Shown piece by piece: positions 15,494 to 22,918 of a stretch of 36,011 bases of DNA. This stretch comes from an uncultured Candidatus Melainabacteria bacterium (GTDB taxonomy: Bacteria > Cyanobacteriota > Vampirovibrionia > Gastranaerophilales > Gastranaerophilaceae), in assembly GCA_934757255.1 (NCBI GenBank), contig CAKVLL010000017.1:1-36011 (forward strand), in the 5' to 3' direction. The notes below the pieces were generated by a model, which made no database searches, was not told where the DNA came from, and saw only the letters and a program-made list of their open reading frames with translations. Numbering within the stretch: the stretch's first letter is position 1; each line of letters starts with the position of its first letter. The position numbers and the translations under genes were made by a program.

Positions 15494-15743
15494 CAATTTG
15501 CGACCTCACAAATTCACTCAACGTATCAATTGAGTAGAAAAACTTTTTATTTTCCTCTTTATCAGATTTAAGCACTATATTATACTTACGTTTTAGTGCC
15601 ATACCGAGTTCTAATGCATCAATAGAATCTAAACCTAAACCTTCACCAAAAAGAGGTTCATCATCTTTTATATCGCCTTCCGTAACATCTTCCAATTCCA
15701 AAGCTTGGATTATCAAATTCTTTAATTCAGTTTTTAATTCCAT
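15486..15743 (-). CDS. acyl carrier protein (first)
   Basis: 85 residues. The phosphopantetheine Ser lies in LGLDSIDALELGM, with the usual acidic context. First gene of the minus-strand operon. Just 7 nt separate its ATG from a TACAAT -10 box and no Shine-Dalgarno sequence is visible, so its message could be leaderless. A longer insert (KSDKEENKKFFYSIDT) between helices II/III and IV distinguishes it from the second ACP, which hints at separate partners, for example the starter ligase versus the elongation enzymes. Specificity is inference. Confidence 0.9.
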   Translation of the reverse strand: MELKTELKNLIIQALELEDVTEGDIKDDEPLFGEGLGLDSIDALELGMALKRKYNIVLKSDKEENKKFFYSIDTLSEFVRSQIDG

Positions 15744-15750
15744 ATAAAAT

Positions 15751-15759
15751 ATTGTAGCA
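15751..15759 (-). promoter_or_regulatory. extended -10 promoter of the ACP operon
   Basis: On the minus strand the text TATTTATGCTACAAT includes an extended -10 (TGC then TACAAT, 15751-15756). The start codon follows 7 nt later. The same 15-base string occurs upstream of the Fic gene at 22129-22143. Confidence 0.5.
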
Positions 15760-15799
15760 TAAATATTTATTTTTTAACCAGCGATTGATATTTAATGGC

Positions 15800-15827
15800 T
15801 TGAAACTCTTTGAAAATACGTTATAAT
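15800..15827 (+). promoter_or_regulatory. promoter of the second EF-hand gene
   Basis: TTGAAA (15800-15805) and TATAAT (15822-15827), 16-nt spacer. It overlaps an upstream in-frame ATG at 15826, which rules that codon out as the translation start. Confidence 0.65.
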
Positions 15828-15864
15828 GAGTATATATGTGTTATGTCGTTTCGGAAAGGATTCT

Positions 15865-16467
15865 ATGATGACAGGAATTAGCCTTGGAGTTACAAATTCT
15901 AGCAATCAACTTACAAGTTTTGGTGTAAATAATAATAACTTTGCAAAAAGCAAAGCTTCCGTTTATGCTCAAAAAGGCGAGCCTATGTACCAAAAAGAGA
16001 TGGATGCGGACGAAGATGGCATAGTCACGTTTGAAGAATTTAACGAATACTGCGATAATAATGGCATTGATTATAAAATGCGCATAATGCTTCTAAATAA
16101 TCGTATGACATATAAATTATCAAAAGATAACGAAGAAACTTCAAAAAAGGTTAAAGAAGAAGCTGAAAATGCTCAAAAAGCAAAAGAGGCTGAGGAAGAA
16201 ACAAAAGCTTCCACAGAAGAAGATAAAACGTCTATTTTGGACAAAATAATTAATGGCGACGATGAAGAAGAAAAAATAACTTACGAAGAGTATATGAAAA
16301 TCTGCGAAGAACAAGCAAAATCTGCGCCAGAAAAAGATTTTTCATCAAAGACAGAAACAGTAAAGGTTAAAGATGCTGAAACTGATGAAGAAAAAGTTGT
16401 TGTTAAGAATTACGGAAAAGCACTAAAAAGCTATTCGGAAGCAGATTCAGCTACTCACAATAAATAA
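15865..16467 (+). CDS. EF-hand acidic protein
   Basis: 200 residues from ATG 15865, selected because the earlier in-frame ATG lies inside the -10 box and a GGAAAGGA site precedes 15865. A canonical EF-hand loop DADEDGIVTFEE occupies 47-58, with Asp47, Asp49, Asp51, Gly52 and Glu58 all in place. A second, degenerate acidic site lies near 130-142 (GDDEEEKITYEE). The rest is Lys/Glu-rich and probably helical. No signal peptide is evident; it may be a cytoplasmic calcium-binding or structural protein. It is divergent from the ACP operon. Its function is unknown and it shares general style with the protein at 5999. Confidence 0.7.
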   Translation: MMTGISLGVTNSSNQLTSFGVNNNNFAKSKASVYAQKGEPMYQKEMDADEDGIVTFEEFNEYCDNNGIDYKMRIMLLNNRMTYKLSKDNEETSKKVKEEAENAQKAKEAEEETKASTEEDKTSILDKIINGDDEEEKITYEEYMKICEEQAKSAPEKDFSSKTETVKVKDAETDEEKVVVKNYGKALKSYSEADSATHNK

Positions 16468-16570
16468 AAAACAAACTCTCTAACCGCCCTTTTTAAGGAG
16501 GTTGTAGCTGTTAGCAAAACTATGCTGAGCGTTACAAATGTTGGAGGTTTTTAGTAAATAAAAATCTAAA

Positions 16571-16610
16571 ATCTCTTATTCCCTCATTACCTTATTCCCC
16601 TATTCCCTTA
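16571..16610. repeat. short degenerate TTATTCCC tract
   Basis: Five imperfect units (CTTATTCCC, TCATTACC, TTATTCCCC, TATTCCC) resemble the octamers at 3457-3488. They lie in the 248-nt region between the EF-hand gene and HU, which otherwise holds only the HU terminator and no gene I can support. Confidence 0.4.
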
Positions 16611-16659
16611 AATTAACTTGCACCTTACTAATTCCACCAACAACACAACAAAATATTAA

Positions 16660-16689
16660 AAGCGGCGGTTGAAAATTCAACCGCCGCTT
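16660..16689 (-). terminator. terminator of the HU gene
   Basis: A 14-bp GC-rich perfect stem (16660-16673 with 16676-16689). Read leftwards it is followed by a T-rich stretch. Confidence 0.8.
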
Positions 16690-16715
16690 CAAAACTTATC
16701 CGAAAAAATCGTTAA

Positions 16716-16994
16716 TTACTTACCGTTAACAACTTCTTTGAATTTTTTACCAGCTGAGAATACAGGAACTGTTTTAGCAGGAATTTTAATTTCCTTACCA
16801 GTTTGTGGGTTTCTGCCGTTTCTAGCAGCTCTCTTACGAGGTTCAAAAGTACCAAAACCAACTAGAGTAACTTTTTTACCTTTAGAAACTGTTTTTTGAA
16901 CTGTTTCGATTAAAGCTGATAAAACTTCGTTAGCTTCTTTTTGAGTAACTTTAGATTTTTTTGAAATTTCTTGTACTAATTCTTCTTTGTTCAT
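16716..16994 (-). CDS. hup: DNA-binding protein HU
   Basis: 92 residues, the standard length. It has the HU/IHF signature: an N-terminal helical dimerisation part (MNKEELVQEISKKS), then VTLVGFGTFEPRKRAAR, the arm RNPQTGKEIKIPAKTVP and the ending FSAGKKFKEVVN. It is a small dimeric protein that bends and compacts DNA. The start at 16994 has AAAGGAG. It is a single gene with its own promoter and terminator. Confidence 0.97.
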   Translation of the reverse strand: MNKEELVQEISKKSKVTQKEANEVLSALIETVQKTVSKGKKVTLVGFGTFEPRKRAARNGRNPQTGKEIKIPAKTVPVFSAGKKFKEVVNGK

Positions 16995-17027
16995 TTAAAA
17001 ACTCCTTTCTTCTATTTACAAACTCTA

Positions 17028-17055
17028 TTATACAAACTCCAGTTGATAATGCAAG
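17028..17055 (-). promoter_or_regulatory. promoter of the HU gene
   Basis: On the minus strand TTGCAT (17050-17055) and TATAAT (17028-17033) are 16 nt apart, about 34 nt upstream of the start codon. Confidence 0.6.
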
Positions 17056-17185
17056 CATTTTTTTCTTTAAAATACTTAATTTTTCTAGCTTATAGCCAGA
17101 TAGCACAAAACATAAGAAAAAGCAACAACTTTTTGCATTAACCGTAGAACTTATGCTAGACAACCATTTGAACAGCATCTACATG

Positions 17186-17563
17186 CTATTCTTGTATATT
17201 AATAATATTTCCGGAGTATTCCTCTTTCGCATTATCATAAGCTTGTTGAAACTTTTCTGTTTGTTGTGATTTTTTAAGTTCAGCTTGTACCGCATCCATG
17301 TTTTTTTGAAGTTTTTTTATATTTTGCAACTCTAAAGTTCTGATTTCGTTTAAAATAGTATCCAACTGTTTTTTCTGAACCGGAGTGAATTCTAAATAAT
17401 TTTGCATGCACTTACAGCTTAAAAACAACTGTTCACGACTTTTAATCATAGTAATAGCGCTATCAAAATCCTCTGCATCAATCATTTGAGAGATATCTTC
17501 TGAACCTTGTTTTAATTGACTATATTGAAGCATTAACTGTTCAAATTGTTGTTCGTTTTGCAT
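17186..17563 (-). CDS. FliT-like flagellar chaperone candidate
   Basis: 125 residues, almost wholly helical and rich in Gln, Glu and Lys, with no signal peptide. The helical bundle pattern (FEQLMLQYSQL, EDFDSAITMIKSREQLF, LDTILNEIRTLELQNIKKLQ) and its position as third gene after flaG and fliS match FliT-type chaperones of FliD. Sequence alone is weak for FliT, so the call rests on context. It starts 13 nt after fliS with a GAAAGGGG site. It probably ends the operon; no clear terminator was seen in the 190 nt before HU. Confidence 0.6.
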   Translation of the reverse strand: MQNEQQFEQLMLQYSQLKQGSEDISQMIDAEDFDSAITMIKSREQLFLSCKCMQNYLEFTPVQKKQLDTILNEIRTLELQNIKKLQKNMDAVQAELKKSQQTEKFQQAYDNAKEEYSGNIINIQE

Positions 17564-17576
17564 GATACACCCCTTT

Positions 17577-18029
17577 CTATGATTGAGAGGAATTACTATT
17601 TGTTTGTTGTTCTTGCATGGCTTGTTCTAATGTTGTAACTCCACTTTGAATTTCAATAGCCTTCTGAAAACCCCAACGAATATTTGAAACATCTTCAATT
17701 ACAGTATCAATAAGCGCGGCATTTCTTTGAACATTCGCTTTAATTAAATTCATAACCATCTTATTATACAACTTAAATAATTGCTTAGAAACGTCATTGC
17801 CATTTTCTAAATCAATCGTACGCATAAGTTCTCTAATAATTTTTCTTGCACCATCAATATTTTGAGAGCGTTCTTTAAGATTACCCTCTGCTATTGCAAC
17901 CTTTGCTTTTTGTAAAAACTGCAATGCACCATCAAACATCATAATCATTAGTTTTTCCGGTGTTGCAGTATTGACGTTACTCGCCTGATATTGTTTTATG
18001 TACTTGTTATATGGATTTACTGGTGGCAT
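17577..18029 (-). CDS. fliS: flagellar export chaperone FliS
   Basis: 150 residues. It has the FliS pattern: YNKYIKQYQASNVNTATPEKLMIMMFDGAL at the N-terminus, then QNIDGARKIIRELMRTID and LFKLYNKMVMNLIKANVQ. FliS binds the C-terminus of flagellin in the cytoplasm and prevents premature polymerisation. The start codon directly abuts the stop of flaG, so the two are translationally coupled. A Gln/Asn/Ser-rich tail of about 15 residues extends the usual length. Confidence 0.92.
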   Translation of the reverse strand: MPPVNPYNKYIKQYQASNVNTATPEKLMIMMFDGALQFLQKAKVAIAEGNLKERSQNIDGARKIIRELMRTIDLENGNDVSKQLFKLYNKMVMNLIKANVQRNAALIDTVIEDVSNIRWGFQKAIEIQSGVTTLEQAMQEQQTNSNSSQS

Positions 18030-18482
18030 TTAAACCTTCTTATTTACAAATATTCCTGATGCCATATTTAGCTTCTGAACCAATTCTCCCAGTTCATTGC
18101 CAGATATTGTCTCAATTAATCTGTTCGTAGCACTATCATATAATTCTATTATATCATCTTTTGCATTTAATTTAACATAAAAATCTTTATTCGGATTCTC
18201 AATATCTTCAACATAAGCCAAATCATCTTCTGAACTCGGCTCTTCTTCTTTTACCAAGCCATCTTCAAAAGTATCTCTCAAATGATCATTATTTTGTTTT
18301 TTGGAATTTTCATCCCCTTCATCTTTGGCACGAACCTTTTGATTTTGACTCAAACTATTGACTTGTCTATTTGAATTCACTTGCTCAGCTTGCATCGCTT
18401 GCTCAGTTTTACTGGCAATTTCTGCTGAAGTGGTTTCTTTTACCACACCCGTATTTGCGATAGACAAACCGTCCATGCCCAT
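18030..18482 (-). CDS. flaG: FlaG family protein
   Basis: 150 residues. The N-terminal 90 are polar and disordered-looking (Gln/Asn/Glu). The C-terminal half fits FlaG: FYVKLNAKDDIIELYDSAT, then RLIETISGNELGELVQKLN and a final hydrophobic GIFVNKKV. FlaG affects filament length in other bacteria. First gene of flaG-fliS-fliT, with AAAGGAAG upstream of ATG 18482. The gene is divergent from the 18570 gene. Confidence 0.75.
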   Translation of the reverse strand: MGMDGLSIANTGVVKETTSAEIASKTEQAMQAEQVNSNRQVNSLSQNQKVRAKDEGDENSKKQNNDHLRDTFEDGLVKEEEPSSEDDLAYVEDIENPNKDFYVKLNAKDDIIELYDSATNRLIETISGNELGELVQKLNMASGIFVNKKV

Positions 18483-18523
18483 ATATGAAGCTTCCTTTAC
18501 AAATGTTTACTTTTATTATCTTA

Positions 18524-18532
18524 TGATATAAT
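18524..18532 (+). promoter_or_regulatory. extended -10 promoter of the 18570 gene
   Basis: TGA-TATAAT (18524-18532) with no good -35; about 37 nt upstream of the start codon. Confidence 0.45.
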
Positions 18533-18569
18533 TTGTTTGTAGTTATCATATAAAAGAAGGATATATTTC

Positions 18570-19319
18570 ATGAGTAGAAGCTTATTTATAGATTTTATGG
18601 AAAAAATGCTTGCATTTCCTCTTTGGATTAAGCAAACAATCTTCTTGAATTTGTCAAATGACTTGACTAATTATTTGAGTAACGAATTCTTAGATTTACC
18701 GGAAGGTGAACTATTCCATATTTATAAACCTGCTCTTTCAGATTTAGGACAAAATGAACTTTTGACCAAAGAATCTAAATTTGATGAAAGTATCTACGCT
18801 TTTATGAATTGTTGCTCAAAAGGGATGTCACTTATTGAGATTGCGATAGAAAATAATTTTACAATGGAAGAAGTCGCAAAAGCTTTTACTTTCTGTAAGA
18901 CTTCCGGATTTTTCTCAAATGAAGTACCAAACCTTGTTAGCGCGATTGCAGGATTTATCGCCGGCAAATACAGAACAGGTGAATACTTTATCCGTGCCGG
19001 TAAAATGACAATTGATCAATTAGACGAAGTTCTTGATAAGCAAAAAGAAATGAACGAATCCGGAAAACACGTATTTATCGCTGAATTAATGGTTCAAATG
19101 GGTTTTGTCAGAGAAAAAGATGTAAAAAGTATTATCTTTATGAAAGAAGAAGCTGGAAAAAGATTTTCGCTGAATCCTGATGACATTCCAACTCTTGCTT
19201 TAGAAAAAGAAAGTTTTGATATTAGAGTAGAAAATACTAGACTAAAAGAAGAAAACGAAATACTAAAACAAAAAATGGATGCTCTTCTTACATTTATCAA
19301 AGACCACAAAGAAGAGTAA
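18570..19319 (+). CDS. hypothetical protein with MshEN-like segment and coiled coil
   Basis: 249 residues, not assigned to a named family. Residues 1-110 look helical with a DUF-like layout. Residues about 130-190 (GEYFIRAGKMTIDQLDEVLDKQ, then FIAELMVQMGFVREKDVKSI) repeat the pattern of type II secretion E/MshE N-terminal domains, which in some proteins bind cyclic di-GMP. The last 35 residues form a coiled coil (RVENTRLKEENEILKQKMD). The start has GAAGGATA upstream. It is 12 nt before the asparaginase gene and probably co-transcribed with it. Regulatory role is inferred from the domain likeness only. Confidence 0.6.
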   Translation: MSRSLFIDFMEKMLAFPLWIKQTIFLNLSNDLTNYLSNEFLDLPEGELFHIYKPALSDLGQNELLTKESKFDESIYAFMNCCSKGMSLIEIAIENNFTMEEVAKAFTFCKTSGFFSNEVPNLVSAIAGFIAGKYRTGEYFIRAGKMTIDQLDEVLDKQKEMNESGKHVFIAELMVQMGFVREKDVKSIIFMKEEAGKRFSLNPDDIPTLALEKESFDIRVENTRLKEENEILKQKMDALLTFIKDHKEE

Positions 19320-19331
19320 TGAGGCTTTGAT

Positions 19332-20222
19332 ATGCGCATTGAATATGTAAGAGATGGTTTGATTGAAGAATTTCATGACGGAATCTTTATGCGTTATTCA
19401 AAAATGTTTGATACCATGCCTTACTATCTTCGCTCTTGTGCTAAGCCACTTCAAGCAACGCTTCTTGTTGACTACAAAATTGATTTAACAGAGGAAGAAC
19501 TTGCTTTATGCTGTGGCTCTCATGCCGGAGAAGAATGCCATGTTAGAGTTGCTAAACAAATTTTAGATAAATTTGAAATTGATGAAAAATATCTAAAATG
19601 CGGAATTCATGCGCCACTTGCTCGAAGCATGCAAGATAAAATGCTTTTGAGAGGAGAAGAAGCTAGAGCAATTCACAATAATTGCTCAGGCAAGCACATT
19701 GGTTTTTTGGTTATTTGCAAAGCTAAAGGTTGGGATATAAAAACTTATGACAGACCTGAACATCCCCTACAAATCGCTATTAAAAACAAAATAAACAACA
19801 TGTGCGAAGTAGCCTCAAACTACCCTATAACAACTGATGGCTGCGGTGTGCCAATTCTCAGTATGCCATTAAAAAACATGTTAATCGGTTACAAAAATTT
19901 ACTCCAATACGAAAAAATCATAAACGCAATTCAAAAATATCCTTACATTTTCGGTGGTGAAAACCGCTTGGATACAGAAATTATCCAAAATACAGATGAC
20001 CTGATTGCAAAAGTCGGCGCTGGCGGACTCTGCATTGTGTTTAATACAAAAAAAGAAGATGGTTTTGTTGTAAAAATTAATGATTGTTCTATGGAAGCCA
20101 GACGTTTTGCGGTTTTGGAGATGATAAATCGATTAGATTGGGGTAATGTTGAACTTGATAAAACAATAAAGACTTTGCAAGGCAAAGTAGTTGGTAAAGT
20201 AGTTATATCAGAAGATGCATAG
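19332..20222 (+). CDS. type II (Rhizobium-type) L-asparaginase
   Basis: 296 residues. It matches the Asparaginase_II family (R. etli AnsA-like): LRSCAKPLQA near the N-terminus, CCGSHAGEECHV, the NNCSGKHIGFL motif and TTDGCGVPILSMP. The Cys and Lys of NCSGKH and the Cys of DGCG correspond to the zinc-binding Cys/Lys/Cys set of the R. etli enzyme. It should hydrolyse asparagine to aspartate and ammonia in the cytoplasm. The family usually has 330 residues or more, so this one is at the short end. The start at 19332 follows the previous gene by 12 nt without a strong ribosome binding site. Confidence 0.85.
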   Translation: MRIEYVRDGLIEEFHDGIFMRYSKMFDTMPYYLRSCAKPLQATLLVDYKIDLTEEELALCCGSHAGEECHVRVAKQILDKFEIDEKYLKCGIHAPLARSMQDKMLLRGEEARAIHNNCSGKHIGFLVICKAKGWDIKTYDRPEHPLQIAIKNKINNMCEVASNYPITTDGCGVPILSMPLKNMLIGYKNLLQYEKIINAIQKYPYIFGGENRLDTEIIQNTDDLIAKVGAGGLCIVFNTKKEDGFVVKINDCSMEARRFAVLEMINRLDWGNVELDKTIKTLQGKVVGKVVISEDA

Positions 20223-20240
20223 CAAACAAATAGAAAAAAC

Positions 20241-20268
20241 TTGCAAAAAAAAATTGATGTGATATTCT
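20241..20268 (+). promoter_or_regulatory. promoter of the tRNA-Arg gene
   Basis: TTGCAA (20241-20246) and TATTCT (20263-20268), spacer 16 nt, 28 nt before the mature 5' end. Confidence 0.5.
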
Positions 20269-20295
20269 AGGTGTACAAACTGAATAATGATTTAT

Positions 20296-20369
20296 GCGTC
20301 TGTAGCTCAGCTGGATAGAGCATCTGCCTTCTAAGCAGAGGGTCCCGCGTTCGAATCGCGGCAGGCGTA
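20296..20369 (+). tRNA. tRNA-Arg(UCU)
   Basis: 74 nt folding into a full cloverleaf: acceptor GCGTCTG with CAGGCGT (two G-U pairs), D arm GCTC/GAGC, anticodon stem TCTGC/GCAGA with loop CTTCTAA (anticodon TCT, reading AGA), and T arm CCGCG/CGCGG around TTCGAAT. The discriminator base is A and no CCA is encoded. It lies at the left edge of a likely island. Confidence 0.95.
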
Positions 20370-20379
20370 TTTTTTCATA

Positions 20380-20405
20380 AAAAGAGCCACTTATGTGGCT
20401 CTTTT
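20380..20405 (+). terminator. terminator after tRNA-Arg
   Basis: An 11-bp stem (20380-20390 with 20395-20405), loop TTAT, ending in TTTT. A related copy with flanking similarity is at 24554-24579. Confidence 0.85.
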
Positions 20406-20555
20406 GTTGTATTTACAAGGCTTTTACCTGCTACATTACCAATAACACTGGCATAAAGAGTACGTTCTTATAACAAGATATTTAAAAATTTGCTTGTTAT
20501 TTATAACGCAAATCAAAATTAATTTATTAGAATTATATTTTTGTTTATACAAGAT

Positions 20556-21881
20556 TTAACAATACGTTCTTAAAATTTCAATAAGTTCTTCTCTATAATT
20601 TTTATCCGCTTTTGCAAAATCCATTTCAATCATAGGACGAATGATATGAGATTTAGCCCAATTATTTTTTAATGAATATTGGTGCAGTTCATAAGTTTTG
20701 AAAACTTCTTCACTATAAATTCCATTAAATTTTATATTTTTACACAAGTCTAAAATAAAATTTGCACAATCTTTTTTCTCCGCATCTGTTTTTGCCGATG
20801 ATAGAAGTGATGTAAGTAAATTCTGGTCTTTTGGTCTTGAAATTAACAGATTTTTTAATTTACTATAACTTCCTTCCATTTGAGCCAATGCTTCATATGC
20901 CGCACCTGTTGTCGTACTGTTATTAAGATTATTGTAAATGGCGGCATCAATAGCATCATTAAAAGTTTTATCTGTTGGATTTGTTTTTAGATAAGTTCCG
21001 ATACTCTTTAAATGTGCAGTTTTATAGAAGTCATTACTAGAAACAGAAAGTACATTTTTAAACTTGTCTGCCAACATAGTTTTATCTTTCGTGAGATTTA
21101 TCAATCTTACTATATTTGCACTTAAATCAGGGTCCCCAATTGACTCAATCTCTTTTTTTAAAATTTTACTATAAGCCACACGCATTTCTTCATTATTTGT
21201 GGAATTAATTATGTCAACTAATTTATTTTTTACTATATTTAGATTTTCTCTCATTCCATCATTCAGCACCATTTTATGTCTTTTGATTACATCAAATAAC
21301 ACATCTGCTTGTTTCTCTTTAGGAACTTGATTGAACAAAATTTCTACATTTTTGTCTAACCCATAGGATCGTTGTATGTTGAGATCTATTGTTGAATTAA
21401 ATTTATCAATTAAAGCTTCTTTAGCTTTTTCCGCTTCAATTTTAGCATTTTCTTTTTGTAATTTTGATTGAACTTCAATTCTTTTTTTAGCAAGAGCTAA
21501 TGCCTCATCTAAAGATTTATTTAATGAATCTTCTTTATTTTTATCTTCAAGTTTTGAAATGAAAGTTCTTTGTTCGGAACTAAGCTGTTCTTTGTTAATA
21601 TATTTTACTGGACATCTTGTAGTTCTATATTGTGCTATTACTCCTTCTGAAATTTGACCGTCTTTTAGGGTTTGTATATCTAAACTATATTGTTTTATTT
21701 TTTTTAAAGTATCAAATGGCATTATACGCAAGTTTACATAACTGGTATTTGGTTCAGCAAATTCTGTAAAAATAGTTTTACTTTTAACGCCTACTTGCTC
21801 TGCAACATCCGGGATAATTTTCTCAAATTGCTGAGGTTTTTTTGCAAAAATAGTTTTAAAAAAATTGACACTAATGCTCAT
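20556..21881 (-). CDS. unrecognised helical protein with coiled coil
   Basis: 441 residues, no signal peptide or membrane segment. Residues about 105-165 form a charged coiled coil (ALALAKKRIEVQSKLQKE, then AKIEAEKAKEALID). The rest is helical, possibly a repeat-like solenoid (LVDIINSTNNEEMRVAYSKIL, FKNVLSVSSNDFYKT). I do not recognise the family. The start at 21881 has an AAAGGA site. It is the first gene of the tRNA-flanked accessory segment, on the strand opposite to its neighbours. Confidence 0.55.
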   Translation of the reverse strand: MSISVNFFKTIFAKKPQQFEKIIPDVAEQVGVKSKTIFTEFAEPNTSYVNLRIMPFDTLKKIKQYSLDIQTLKDGQISEGVIAQYRTTRCPVKYINKEQLSSEQRTFISKLEDKNKEDSLNKSLDEALALAKKRIEVQSKLQKENAKIEAEKAKEALIDKFNSTIDLNIQRSYGLDKNVEILFNQVPKEKQADVLFDVIKRHKMVLNDGMRENLNIVKNKLVDIINSTNNEEMRVAYSKILKKEIESIGDPDLSANIVRLINLTKDKTMLADKFKNVLSVSSNDFYKTAHLKSIGTYLKTNPTDKTFNDAIDAAIYNNLNNSTTTGAAYEALAQMEGSYSKLKNLLISRPKDQNLLTSLLSSAKTDAEKKDCANFILDLCKNIKFNGIYSEEVFKTYELHQYSLKNNWAKSHIIRPMIEMDFAKADKNYREELIEILRTYC

Positions 21882-21993
21882 TAATATTTTTCCTTTAATA
21901 TAATCTTATTAAATTTCTACTAATTTAACTCTTACACATATATAAAAAAACAAAATAAACAAAAAATTGCCATAGTGCCCCGCCAGGCATAGC

Positions 21994-22023
21994 ATAGTAT
22001 AGTATAGTATAGTATAGTATAGT
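21994..22023. repeat. pentanucleotide microsatellite (ATAGT)6
   Basis: Six perfect head-to-tail ATAGT units, in the 279-nt gap between the 20556 gene and the Fic gene. It lies about 115 nt upstream of the Fic -10 box. Confidence 0.9.
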
Positions 22024-22134
22024 GGCATTCTAACAGGGTTTGAGGCATTTTTAAACTCATCTTTACATTTCTTTACATCCAATCTAAACTAAGTTTGTAA
22101 CACAAGTGAAACTCTTAGAGTATTTTTGTATTTA

Positions 22135-22143
22135 TGCTACAAT
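22135..22143 (+). promoter_or_regulatory. extended -10 promoter of the Fic gene
   Basis: TGC (22135-22137) directly followed by TACAAT (22138-22143), inside a TATTTATGCTACAAT string shared with the ACP operon promoter. It overlaps the upstream ATG at 22134 and so argues for the start at 22161. Confidence 0.5.
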
Positions 22144-22160
22144 TAGCGCAAGAGGTAGAA

Positions 22161-22904
22161 ATGTATAGAAATTGTTTTACTCAAAATGATGAATATAAAG
22201 CTAAAATTAATGCTTTACGACCACTTTCTAACGATGCATTATTGCAAGTAAAAGAGTATTACAAAATAGGTTTAACTTATGCTTCAAATGCTCTTGAGGG
22301 TAATACTCTTAGCCTCGCGGAAACAAAAGTTGTACTGGAAGATGGCATTACAATTGGCGGAAAACCTCTAAAAGACCATTATGAAACGGTCGGACACGCA
22401 AAAGCTTTTGATGAAATAATTAAATTATCTCAAAACAAAACTTTTGCAGAAGACGACATTAAGCTATTGCATAAATTGTTCTATGAAAAAATTGATAGTG
22501 AAAAAGCTGGTAAATATAGAACCTCACAAGTTATAATTACAGGTTCTGATGTAGAGTTACCAAAACCTGAAGAACTTGATAAAAAAATGCATGAGTTCAT
22601 TTTACAATTACCAAAATTAAAAGCTGAATTGCACCCTGTTGAATATGCGGCGATGGTGCATATAATTTTTGTAAATATTCACCCATTTGCAGATGGTAAT
22701 GGCAGAGTTGCACGATTATTAATGAATTTAGCACTATTACAAAGCGGTTACAATATTGTTGTAATACCACCGATTGTTAGAGCAGATTATATTTCTGCAT
22801 TACAAAAGACTAACAAAGGCAATAACACAGATTTTATTAATTTCATTTCAGAAATGGTTTTAGAGTCGCAAAAGGAATATTTAAAAATCATCAGTAGATT
22901 TTAA
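22161..22904 (+). CDS. Fic domain protein (probable AMP transferase)
   Basis: 247 residues from ATG 22161, preferred to 22134 because of the promoter overlap and an AGAGG upstream. Catalytic motif HPFADGNGRVAR lies near 174-185, fully conserved with the catalytic His. The N-terminal SNALEGN (about residues 42-48) fits the (S/T)xxxE(G/N) inhibitory helix, so it is a self-inhibited class II type Fic. These enzymes usually transfer AMP from ATP to hydroxyl side chains of target proteins. The following domain (residues 186-247) is helical. It leads two secreted-protein genes and could be part of an antitoxin-less toxin or effector group. The target is unknown. Confidence 0.88.
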   Translation: MYRNCFTQNDEYKAKINALRPLSNDALLQVKEYYKIGLTYASNALEGNTLSLAETKVVLEDGITIGGKPLKDHYETVGHAKAFDEIIKLSQNKTFAEDDIKLLHKLFYEKIDSEKAGKYRTSQVIITGSDVELPKPEELDKKMHEFILQLPKLKAELHPVEYAAMVHIIFVNIHPFADGNGRVARLLMNLALLQSGYNIVVIPPIVRADYISALQKTNKGNNTDFINFISEMVLESQKEYLKIISRF

Positions 22905-22918
22905 ATATAGGAGTAAAT

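Noticed and set aside
15826..15864. Upstream in-frame ATG for the second EF-hand gene
   Set aside because: The codon lies within a TATAAT -10 box, so it would not be in the transcript.
16468..16560. Tiny frame MLSVTNVGGF with AAGGAGG upstream
   Set aside because: It is only 10 codons with no supporting context; it might be a leader or chance.
17174..17187. Hairpin AGCAT-CTAC-ATGCT as terminator of fliT-like gene
   Set aside because: It is a 5-bp stem overlapping the stop codon without a T-run.
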